This document shows, in pieces, positions 20,986 through 31,187 of a stretch of 64,000 bases of DNA (within the stretch, counting starts at the first letter, position 1; each line of letters begins with the position of its first letter). Position numbers and translations under genes: made by a program. The stretch covers positions 107,982,615-108,046,614 of the forward strand of contig NC_134399.1 in the NCBI RefSeq assembly GCF_050003625.1, in the 5' to 3' direction. This DNA is from Haematobia irritans (taxonomy: Eukaryota; Arthropoda; Insecta; Diptera; Muscidae). The notes under the pieces were generated by a model. The model saw only the letters and a list, made by a program, of their open reading frames with translations. It made no database searches and was not told the DNA's origin.

Positions 20986-23480
20986 TTCTATAGAAATAAA
21001 ATATTGACAAAGCTTTCTATAGAAATAAAATTTTCATAAAATTTTCAATAGAAATAACATTTTGATAAAATTTTCTATAGAAATAAAATTTTGACAAAAT
21101 TATCTATAGAAAAACAAATTTTTCTATAGAAATAAAATTTTAACAAAATTTTCTTTTAAAATAAAATTTTGACAATATTTGCTATAGCAATAAAATTTTA
21201 ATAAAATATTCTATAGAAATAAAATTTGGACAAAATTTTCTATAGAAATAAAATTTTACTAAATTGTCTATAGAAATAAAATTTTCACAAAATTTTCTAT
21301 AGAAATAAAATTTTTATAGAAATAAAATTTTCTATAGAAATAAAATTTTAACAAAATTTTCTATAGAAATAAAATTTTGAGAAAATTTTCTATAGAAATA
21401 AAATTTTAATAAAATTTTCAATAGAAATAAAATTTTGAAAAAATTTTCTATCGAAAAAAATTTTGACAAAAGTTTCTACAAAAACAAAGTTTTGACAAAT
21501 ATTTCTATATAAATAAAATTTTGAAAAAATTTTTATAGAAATAAAATTTTTAACAAAATTTTCTATAGAAACAAAATTTTGACACAATTCTCTACATAAA
21601 TCCAACTTTCTTTAAAAAAAAAAAATTTGACAAAATTTTCTATAGAAATAAAATTTTGACAAAATTTTCTATAGCAATAAAATTTTGACAAAATTTTCTA
21701 TAGAAATAAAATTTTGACAAAATTTTCTATAGAAATAAAATTTTGACAAAATTTTCCATAGAAATAAAATTTTGACAAAATTTTCTATAGAAATAAAATT
21801 TTGACAAAATTTTCTATAGAAATAAAATTTTGACAAATTTTCTATTAAAATAAAATTTTGACAAAAATTTCTATAGAAATAAAATTTTGATAAAATTTTC
21901 TATTGCAATAAAAGTTTAACAAAATTTTCTATAGAAATGAAATTTTGACAAACTTTTCTGTAGCAATAAATTTTTGACAAAATTTTCTATAGAAATAAAA
22001 TTTTGATAAAATTTTCTATTGCAATAAAAGTTTAACAAAATTTTCTATAGAAATTAAATTTTGACAACCTTTTCTATAGCAATAAATTTTTGACAAAATT
22101 TTCTATAGAAATATATTTTTGACAAAATTTTTTATAGAAAAAAAATTTTGACAAAATTATCTGTAAAAAAGCTTTATAAATTTTTTTATAGAAATAAAAT
22201 TAAGGCAAAATTTTTTATAAAAATACAATTTTGACACAATTTTCCATAGCAATAAAATTGTGCAAAATAAGATATTTTGTTTGGTAGTTTTTTGGCAAAA
22301 TTTTCTCCAAATTGTAGAAATATATTTTTGAGAAAATTTTAAATGGAAAAAAATTTACAAAATTTTCTTTTAAAATAAAATCTTGACAATATTTTCTATA
22401 GCAATAAAATTTTAATAAAATTTTCTATAGAAATAAAATTTTGACAAAATTTTCTATAGAAATAAAATTTTGACAAAATTTTCTATAGAAGTAACATTTT
22501 TGTAGAAAATTTTTTTTCTTACAAAATTTTCTATAGAAAAATATTTTTGATAAAATTTTCTATAGAAAAAAAAAAATGACAAAATTTTGTATAGAGATAA
22601 AATTATGATAAAATTTTCTATAGAAAATAAATTTACAAAATTTTCTGCTAAAATAAAATTTTGACAAAATTTTCTACTAAAATAAAATTTTGACAAAATT
22701 TTCTGTTGCAATAAAATTTTAACAAATTTTCTATAAAAATTAAATTTTGACAAATTTTCTATAGCAATAAAATTTTGACAAAATTTTCTATAGAAATAAA
22801 ATTTTAATAAAATTTTCTATAGAAATAAAATTATCATGAAATTTTCCATAGAAATAAAATTTTGATAAAATTTTCTATAGAAATAAATTATTTACAAAAT
22901 TTTCTATAGAAATAACATTTTTATAGAAATAAATTTTTGACAATATTTTCTATAGGAATAAAATGTTGATAAAATTTTTAATAGAAATAAAATTTTCTAT
23001 AGAAATAAAATTTTAACAAAATTTTCTATAGAAATAAAATTTTGACAAAATTTTCTATAGAAATAAAATTTTGCCAAAATTTTCTATAGCAATAAAATTT
23101 TAACAAAATTTTCTATAGAAATAACATTTATGTAGAAAAAAATTTGTGACAAAATATTCTATAGAAACAAATTTTGATAAAATTTTCTATAGAAAAAAAA
23201 TTGTGACAAAATTTTGTATAGAAATAAAATTATGATAAAATTTTCTATAGAAAAAAAATTACAACATTTTCTGCTAAAATAAAATTTTAACAAAATTTTC
23301 TATTTTGAAATAAAATTTTGAAAAAGTTTTTTATTGCAATAAAATTTTAACAATATTTTCTATAGAAATAAAATTTTGGCAAAATTTGACACAATTTTCT
23401 ATAGCAATAAAATTGATACAATTTTCAATTTTGATAAAATTTTCTATAGCAATAAAATTGTGCAAAATAAGATATTTTAT
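20985..23480. repeat. 2.5-kb free array of the 29-bp AT unit
   Basis: About 80 head-to-tail units of CTATAGAAATAAAATTTT plus GACAAAATTTT, period 29 bp. Homogeneous stretches (21630-21830) alternate with degenerate ones (22100-22360). No HINE-1 head or tail accompanies it. ORFs rich in Phe, Lys, Tyr and Asn on the minus strand are translations of the array. Confidence 0.93.
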
Positions 23481-24625
23481 TTGGTAATTTTTTTTTCAAA
23501 TTGTAGTATATTATTTTGGGCTCGAATGGAAACCGTTATTGTTATACTAGAAGTGATGAACATTCCTTTTATGAATGAGTGAGTGTTTTAAAGTTTCTTT
23601 TCAGTGATCGCAAGCAAAACATTACCAGAAATTTAAAAACCTGTTTGTTGGATTTTATTCACCAATCCTTGTTTAGTGTGTTGTGATCCAACTCTTTTGT
23701 TATAAATACTTGAGATGTATGGACATGAATATCGTTGTTCCTATGGAAGGCTTAAAGAATCTAAATAGAGTTCAATGCTCTGAGTAGTCAGTCCACTAGT
23801 AATGATGTTGCTGCGTTGACGCCGTGAAATCAATTGAAAATAATTCTCATATTATTCGAACTTCTTGAAAAACTCAAATATTGATTAAGAAGATGATCGA
23901 TCGTAGTTTGTATCTTTATTACATGGCACTTGAAAATAGAATTTTCAAGTGTCTATAATAAAAATAGAATCTTTTGGAATTTAGTAAACAAAAAGCCGAT
24001 CTAAATTTATTTTATTTGATTACATATCAATGAAATATAACCTACTAAATGCCCGATAACATTAACAAGTTAGTGGGATAATCTGGATTTAATAAATTAA
24101 CCCTTAAGGCGACTACTGTGCTTCATCGGTTCTTGGTTATTTTGTTAGGGGTTTTATCAAATTTAATTTTCTCATACACATTTCCCCTAGAATTCAAGTT
24201 AATCTCTTTTATTAAATAAACTCTCATTCATGTGATCCAATTAAAAAATAGATTTGGCAATCCACCCCGAATAGTTCCATTATTTTGGTAATGAGTTCAA
24301 TGAGCTGTTACTCAAAAAGGGCATTAACTTAGCAAAAATGGTTCCATGGGCAACATTTACATGCAAAAGGAAATTACTTTCCCTTCAAACGGTATTTAGT
24401 CCAACGAACATCATAAATTTCTTTTCATTTGAAAAAATATTTTGTTCCTTTAAACATATTATGTTTGTAATAAACGTTGACTTCTTTTACAGGATGTAAA
24501 TATAATTTAATATTCAGCTGTGGTTTTGTTTGGCAATCGTCGTTTTGTTCAAATACTTAATTCTTTTGGTTTTGTAATTAAGCTCGAAGTCGAGGTCAGA
24601 CCTCGAGCTCAATTTAATATATTTT
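23481..24625. other. No recognised gene
   Basis: AT-rich but apparently low-copy within the window. I see no TATA/ATG/AATAAA arrangement, splice-like exon or known repeat. Confidence 0.5.
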
Positions 24626-26476
24626 TATACCCTCCACCATAGGATGGGGGTATATTAACTTTGTCATTCCGTTTGTAACACATCGAAATATTGCTCTAAG
24701 ATCCCATAAAGTATATATATTCTGGGTCGTGGTGAAATTCTGAGTCGATCTGAGCATGTCCGTCCGTCCGTCCGTCCGTCCGTCCGTCTGTTGAAATCAC
24801 GCTAACTTCCGAACGAAATAAGCTATCGACTTGAAACTTGGCACAAGTAGTTGTTATTGATGTAGGTCGGATGGTATTGCAAATGGGCCATATCGGTCCA
24901 CTTTTACGTATAGCCCCCATATAAACGGACCCCCAACTTTGGCTTGCTATTGCTCTAAGAGAAGCAACTTTCATCCGATCCGAATGAAATTTGGTAGGTG
25001 GGGTTAGTATATGGTCTCTAACAACCATGCAAAAATTGGTCCATATCGGTCCACTTTTACGTATAGCCCCCATATAAACGGACCCCCAAATTTGGCTTGC
25101 GATTGCTCTAAGAGAAGCAAATTTCATCCGATTTGGCTGAAACTTGGTACATGATGTTAATATACGGTCCCTAACAACCATGCAAAAATTGGTCCATATC
25201 GGTCCACTTTTACGTATAGCCCCCATATAAACGGACCCCCCAATTTGGCTTGCGATGGCTCTAAGAGAAGCAAATTTCATCCGATACGGCTGAAATTTGG
25301 TACATGGTGTTAGTATATATTCTCTAAAAACCATGCAAAAATTGGTCCACATCGGTCAATAATTATATATAGCCCCCATATAAACCGATCCCCCGATTTG
25401 GCTTGCGGAGCCTCTAAGAGAAGCAAATTTCATCCGATTCGGCTGAAATTTGGTACATGGTGGTGGTATATGTTCTCTAACGACCATGCAAAAACCATAT
25501 ATACCCATAATTATATATAGCCCCTATATAAGCCGATCCCCAGATGTGACCTCCGGAGCCTCTTAGAGGAGCAAAATTCTTCCGATCCGGTTGAAATTTG
25601 GTACATGGTGTTAGTATATGGTCTCTAACAACCATGTAAGAATTGGTCCATATCGGTCCATAATTATATATATCCCCCATATAAATCGATCCCCAGATTT
25701 GTCCTCCGGAGCCTCTTGGAGGAGCAAAATTCATCCGATCCGGTTGAAATTTGGAACATGGTGTTAGAATGTGGTATCTAACAAACATGCAAGAATTGGT
25801 CCATATCGGTTCATAATTATATATAGCCCCCATATAAACCGTTCCCCAGATTTGATCTCCGGAGCCTCTTGGAGGAGCAAAATTCATCCGATCCGGTTGA
25901 AATTTGCAACGTGGTGTTAGTATAAGGCCGCTAATAACCATGCCAATATTGGTCCATATCGGTCTATAGTATATGTAGCCGATCCCCAATCACGCAAAAA
26001 TTGGTCCATATCGGTTCATAATCATGGTTGCCACTCGAGCGAAAAATAATCTACCAAAATTTTATTTTTATAGAAAACATTGTCAAAATGTTATTTCTAT
26101 AGAAAACTTTGTCAAAATTTTATTTCTATAGAAAATTTTGTCAAAATTTTATTTCTATAGAAAATTTTGACAAAATTTTATTTCTATAGAATTTTTTGTC
26201 AAAAAGTTATTTCTATAGAAAATTTTTTCCAAATTTTATTTCTATAGAAAATTTTGTCAAAATTTTACTTCTATACAAACTTTAAACTTAATTATATACG
26301 TATTTAATCTGCCCTTTTGTAGGTTAATATACACCACGTATGGACTATGTGGTATATATTACTTTGTTAGGAAGTTTTAAGATACCTTGCCATCGGCTTC
26401 AGTAGAAGTTTCTACGCAATCCATGGTGGAGGGTACATAAGCTTCGGCCTGGTCGAACTTACGGCCGTATATACTT
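24626..26476 (+). mobile_element. Uninterrupted full-length HINE-1 (1.85 kb)
   Basis: A complete copy. It has TATACCCTCCACCATAGGAT with the fold-back partner GGGGGTATA, AATATTGCTCTAAGATCCCA, a long GTCC/CCGT microsatellite (24758-24788), about seven 153-bp monomers, a 29-bp module (26055-26280), CCATGGTGGAGGGTACATAA, the near-palindromic TTCGGCCTGGTCGAA, and TACGGCCGTATATACTTG followed by TTT. A minus-strand frame of 218 codons (24696-25352) spans three 51-codon monomer translations. This is a by-product of the 153-bp period, not a gene. Confidence 0.92.
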
Positions 26477-26604
26477 GTTTTTAATTTTCTGGCTAATTTT
26501 ATCTTGCATATACCTATGTCTCAAGCTAAAAAATAGCCAGAAAAGCGTCAAATAAAATTTATTTAATTTTCGAACTTAAGTTGATTAAAATTTCCTATTT
26601 TAAA

Positions 26605-26854
26605 CAAGTAAGGAAAGTCTAAAGTCGGGCGGGGCCGACTATATTATACCCTGCACCACTTTGTAGATCTAAATTTTCGATATCATATCACATCCCTCAA
26701 ATGTGTTGGGTGCTATAGATAAAGGTTTGTCCCATATACATACATTTAAATATCACTCGATTTGGACAGAATTTGATAGACTTTTACAAAATCTATAGAC
26801 TCAAAATTTAAGTTGGCTAATGCACTAGGGTGGAACACAATTTTAGTAAAAAAC
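26605..26854 (-). mobile_element. HINE-2 terminal fragment
   Basis: CAAGTAAGGAAAGTCTAAAG, then the AGTCGGGCGGGGCCGACT hairpin and the following 200 bp, broken off after GGAACACAATTTTAGTAAA. It is followed immediately by a second, near-identical start of the same element. Confidence 0.88.
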
Positions 26855-28100
26855 CAGTAAGGAAAGTCTAAAGTCGGGCGGGGCCGACTATATTATACCC
26901 TGCACCACTTTGTAGATCTAAATTTTCGATACCATATCACATCCGTCAAATGTGTTGGGGGCTATAAATATATAAAGGTTTGTTCCAAATACATAAATTT
27001 AAATATCACTCGATCTGGAAGAATTTGATAGACTTCTACAAAATCTATAGACTCAAAATTTAAGTCGGCTAATGCACTAGGGTGGAACACAATGTTAGTA
27101 AAAAAATATGGGAAACGTTTAAATCTGAAGCAATTTTAAGGAAACTTCGCAAAAGTTTACTTATGATTTATCGCTCGATATATATGTATTAGAAGTTTAG
27201 GACAATTAGAGTCATTTTTACAACTTTTCGACTAAGCAGTGGCGATTTTACAAGGAAAATGTTGGTATTTTGACCATTTTTGTCGAAATCAGAAAAACAT
27301 ATATATGGGAGCTATATCTAAATCTGAACCGATTTCAACCAAATTTGGCACGCATAGCTACAATGCTAATTCTACTCCCTGTGCAAAATTTCAACTAAAT
27401 CGGAGTTAAAAATTGGCCTCTGTGGTCATATGAGTGTAAATCGGGCGAAAGCTTTACATGGGAGATATATCCAAATCTGAACCGATTTCAAGCAAATTTG
27501 GCACGCATAGTTACAACGCTAATTCTACTCCCTATGCAAAATTTCAACTAAATCGGAGCAAAAAATTGGCCTCTGTGGGCAAATGAGTGTAAATCGGGCG
27601 AAAGCTATATATGGGAGCTATATCTAAATCTGAACCGATTTTGCTGATATTTTGCAAGTTTTTCGAGACTCGTAAAAGATTCGGATGTACGGAATTTGAG
27701 GAAGATAGGTTGATATACACGCCAAATTTGACCAGATCGGTGAAAAATATATATGGCAGCTATATCTAAATCTGAACCGATTTTTTCCAAAATCAATAGG
27801 GATCGTCTTTGAGCCGAAACAGGACACTATACCAAATTTTAGGACAATCGGACTAAAACTGCGAGCTCTACTTTGCACACAAAAATACATCAACAGACAG
27901 ACAGACAGACAGACAGACGGACAGACAGACGGACAGACAGACGGACAGACAGACAGACGGACATCGCTAAATCGACTCAGAATTTAATTCTAAGCCGATC
28001 CGTATACTAAAAGGTTGGCCTATGATTACTCCTTCTTGGCGTTACATACAAATGCACAAACTTATTATACCCTGTACCACAGTAGTGGTGAAGGGTATAA
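26855..28100 (-). mobile_element. HINE-2 element with long GACA microsatellite
   Basis: It starts CAGTAAGGAAAGTCTAAAGT and carries the hairpin, three to four monomers and a GACAGACAGACGGACAGACA microsatellite of about 70 bp (27893-27964). It ends GTAGTGGTGAAGGGTATAA. Confidence 0.88.
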
Positions 28101-28574
28101 ATATGGGAAACATTTAAATCTAAAGCAATTTTAAGGAAACTTCGCAAAAGTTTATTTATGATTTAACGCTCGATATATATGTATTAGAAGTTTAGGAAAA
28201 TTAGAGTCATTTTTACAACTTTTCGACTAAGCAGTGGCGATTTTACAAGGAAAATTTTGGTATTTTGACCATTTTTGTCGAAATCAGAAAAACATATATA
28301 TGGGAGCTATATCTAAATCTGAACCGATGTCAACCAAATTTGGCACGCATAGCTACAATGCCAATTCTACGTAATTCAACTAAATCGGACAATGGACAAA
28401 TTTTAGGACAATCGGACTTAAACTGCGAGCTGTACTTTGCACACAAAAATACACCAACAGACAGACAGACAGACAGACGGTCATCGCTAAATCGGCTCAG
28501 AATTTAATTCTAAGCCGATCCGTATACTAAAAGGTTGGTCTATGATTCCTCCTTCTTGGCGTTACATACAAATT

Positions 28575-29591
28575 GGGAGCCACCGCACTGAAAAAAATAT
28601 TGTCGTGAGGTCAAAGATTTCATGTCTTTAAAATACGAATACAAATTTTGCTTAGCATAGAAGATGCATTTCTCTAAAAAAAAAGTTATTTTCCTTTTCC
28701 AAAAGTCGATAAACTTTTTAATGAAGTCGTATGGTCTTTATAATTAAGTGATTTGACTTAAAAATGGGTATCTTAACATGAAAGAAAAAATGTATAGGTT
28801 AAGGTCAACTTGACTTTAATAATTCAGAAAAATTCTTTAAATTTAATGAAATTGTCTTTAAATTTGTTGTCTTTTTGCATCTTGACTACAAAGCAAAAAA
28901 TCGTTCAAATATAGGACATGTTTTTCAAAACTTTATTTTAAAGAAGTTTTTTACTTCAAACATAGCGTAATTTCTACTGGAAGTCGAGTCCTAATTTGGA
29001 AAACAAAGTTGCCGTTAACTCGTTTTTAAAGGACTTTGATAGCATATGAAGAAAAACAGCTGAGAAAGCGAAAAATTAAAATTTGCTTCCTAGAAGCAAG
29101 TACACAAAACCTAAATTTAAAAGAGAATTGTGTCTTAAAAGTATCCTTACTTGTATTCTCCGCTTCTTTGGCTCGGAATCAATACCAAATTTTTTAAAGT
29201 AAAGACAAAATCTTTGGAACCGAGTATGCTTTTTTTTCAGTGCGTGGTGCAATGGTTAGCATGCCCGCCTTGCATACACAAGGTCGTGGGTTCGATTCCT
29301 GCTACGACCGAACACCAAAAAGTTTTTCAGCGGTGGATTATCCCACCTCAGTAATGCTGGTGACATTTCTGAGGGTTTCAAAGCTTCTCTAAGTGGTTTC
29401 ACTGGAATGTGGAACGCCGTTCGGACTCGGCTATAAAAAGGAGGTCCCTTGTCATTGAGCTTAACATGGAATCGGGCAGCACTCAGTGATAAGAGAGAAG
29501 TTCACCACTGTGGTATCACAATGGACTGAATAGTCTAAGTGAGCCTGATACATCTGGCAGCCCGATAACCTAACCTAACCTAACCTAACCT
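28575..29591 (+). mobile_element. tRNA-headed SINE, split by MITE-M
   Basis: The head GGGAGCCACCG (28575-28585) is separated from TGGTGCAATGGTTAGCATGC (29244 onward) by a MITE-M. A B-box-like GGTTCGATTCC follows, then a body containing CTATAAAAAGGAGGTCCC. The tail is GTGGTATCACAATGGACTGA and TAACC repeats. TACATACAAAT flanks both sides (a duplication of about 11 bp). The sibling HINE-2 at 28041 shows the empty site. SINEs are non-coding and depend on a LINE; the tail points to the LINE at 30192-34876. Confidence 0.9.
28586..29242. mobile_element. MITE-M, complete 657-bp copy
   Basis: The ends are inverted: CACTGAAAAAAATATTG against TTTTTTTTCAGTG. Comparison with the intact SINE at 39663 (GAGCCACCGTGGTGC) fixes both junctions, with CG on each side. 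The interior has GTCTTTAAAATACGAATAC, TTGCTTAGCATAGAAG and CTTCTTTGGCTCGGAATCAA. No ORF is supported. Fragments lie at 4405, 6185, 14963 and about 62135. Confidence 0.88.
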
Positions 29592-29648
29592 ACATACAAA
29601 TGCACAAACTTATTATACCCTGTACCACAGTAGTGGTGAAGGGTATAA

Positions 29649-30191
29649 CAAGTAGTACAAATATGAAGTAGTCTAATTCAAGAAAGTCTATAGTAGTGGT
29701 ATTGCTATAAGAATCATAATACAGTGTTGGTATTCAAAAGTCGAAAATCAAAAATTTTTTTTCCGATCGACTTTTTTTCGATGAATATTGAAGTCATATC
29801 TTCAAATTCGACTGTTTGTTTTTTGAAAATCGAATCAAATCGACGATATATTTTTGATGTTTGTCAAAGTCGACCAATTGACTCTTGAACTCTACTTTTC
29901 AAAATTTTGAAAAATTACAAAGGTTGAAAATTAGAATTTTGAAAATGTCGACATTTCCAAACTTTAACAATATCGACTTTCAAAATTTTAAAAAAGGACA
30001 AAAGTCAATTTTGTAATTCTGATTGCAATTCCTAATGCAGTGTGACACTTTTTATGCCTACAGATGCCATATCTATGAAAACCAAATAAATTAGAGATGC
30101 AATAAAATTAGGTATAACGGCATTCATTATTATAATTGCGAGTTTAGAATAAAAATGTTTTGTTTTTTTACATTAAAAAAAAAGAAATGCT
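29649..30191. other. No recognised gene
   Basis: AT-rich, with scattered TCGAC/GTCGA words and no repeat match that I can define. Confidence 0.4.
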
Positions 30192-31187
30192 TTGTTTATC
30201 CTAAAGAAATTAGGATCAGTCGACCCAAGCACGTTGTCGGCTAAGCAAAGCGATTCCTTAAAATGGGCTCAAGGAATTCTTGAGGCTGGAAAAAGGGAAC
30301 GATCACCGGATGAGCTACCATCCTCTAAACGGGATCAAAGATCGTTTGCCTCAGTTGCAAAAGACAGCCTTGTGATGGCTATTATTAATAAAGGAGCATT
30401 GGACGGTATGATTCCAAGGCAAAAATGGGGGGAAATTGAGAACGCGATGTCTGGTGTCTACTCAGAGGTGCGAAAAAAGTTTCCCGGACCAAGTCCTCGA
30501 CAGCAAGATGCTGGATGGTATCAAGGACGATATAAGTTAATAGCTTTTGCAGACCAGAGGTGTATGGATTGCTTTAAAGCTGCATTGATGCTAATTGGTG
30601 AAGTTTGGGAAGGAGCCGCTTTGGAGTTAGTCGATAAAAAAGACATACCGGCTAAACCTAGAGCACATGCATGTATACCGGCAAACCCTCCTGATCCTGA
30701 GTCAATACTAGAGAGACTAAAAGAATGTAACCCAGATCTTCCAACCGCCGATTGGAAGGTTGGTCGTTTGGATGAGGTGGATGGACCAAGACGACATGGG
30801 GTGTTTATATTAAACATAGAGTCGCTGCCACATCTAGCCCAAACCCAAGGACGCGTAAGTTATGGCTTTCATGATATCCATATGAAGGTATACAAAAGCG
30901 ATCAGCCAAAGGATACCGAAACGGACAAGCCTCTGGTAGAGTCAGCAGTGAAAAAATCTCCTAGCGAAGCCGAAGGAGACATAAAACCTGCAGACTATGG
31001 CGAAAATCATAGGCGGGAAGTTTCTACAGGCTCAAGCCTCACCAAAGCTGAACCGCGGATTGTTGCGAGAGTCACCGAGATCTGTGAAGAGGAAGCCCTT
31101 GATAACTCAATTGAAGCGGCTGATGTGACGGTGGTTGAAAATTTGGATGGTTCTACGGTTCCTCCAGATAAATCTTCACCGTTGTAA
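30192..31187 (+). CDS. LINE ORF1 (gag-like), probably 5'-truncated
   Basis: An open frame of about 331 codons whose first codon is TTG, so the true start is either lost upstream or is an internal ATG (the first is near 30375). Visible content: a basic N-terminal segment (KRERSPDELPSSKRDQRSF), then a globular region with CMDCFKAALMLIGEVWEG and PDLPTADWKVGRL, then a Lys/Asp/Glu-rich tail. It resembles the DUF4780-type domain found in ORF1 proteins of insect retrotransposons. I see no CCHC zinc knuckles. ORF1 proteins bind element RNA and aid reverse transcription. ORF2 overlaps its last 40 bases in a different frame. Confidence 0.75.
   Translation: MFILKKLGSVDPSTLSAKQSDSLKWAQGILEAGKRERSPDELPSSKRDQRSFASVAKDSLVMAIINKGALDGMIPRQKWGEIENAMSGVYSEVRKKFPGPSPRQQDAGWYQGRYKLIAFADQRCMDCFKAALMLIGEVWEGAALELVDKKDIPAKPRAHACIPANPPDPESILERLKECNPDLPTADWKVGRLDEVDGPRRHGVFILNIESLPHLAQTQGRVSYGFHDIHMKVYKSDQPKDTETDKPLVESAVKKSPSEAEGDIKPADYGENHRREVSTGSSLTKAEPRIVARVTEICEEEALDNSIEAADVTVVENLDGSTVPPDKSSPL

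Larger units (their letters stand above)
28101..29648 (-). mobile_element. HINE-2, truncated, containing SINE and MITE-M
   Basis: It begins inside the element (ATATGGGAAACATTTAAATC) directly after the previous copy. It continues with one monomer, a short GACA microsatellite (about 28459-28480) and the GTTACATACAAAT segment, where a SINE is inserted. It ends GTAGTGGTGAAGGGTATAA at about 29648. Confidence 0.85.

Noticed and set aside
24696..25352. 218-codon minus-strand ORF, with similar 60-170-codon ORFs in every HINE-1 copy, as a repeat-protein gene family
   Set aside because: The frames are exact translations of 153-bp monomers (51 codons each), run through the microsatellite, shift or stop differently in each copy, and lack any conserved start or domain. 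A monomer length divisible by three explains them.
29560..29592. TAACC repeats as telomeric sequence
   Set aside because: They are the 3' tails of SINE and LINE copies (also at 34855, 40000, 51655 and 62221), always attached to the same upstream block.
31135..31146. ORF2 start at 31135 and ORF1 start at 30192
   Set aside because: Both are TTG codons. ORF2 more plausibly starts at the ATG at 31147, and ORF1 is likely truncated at its 5' end.
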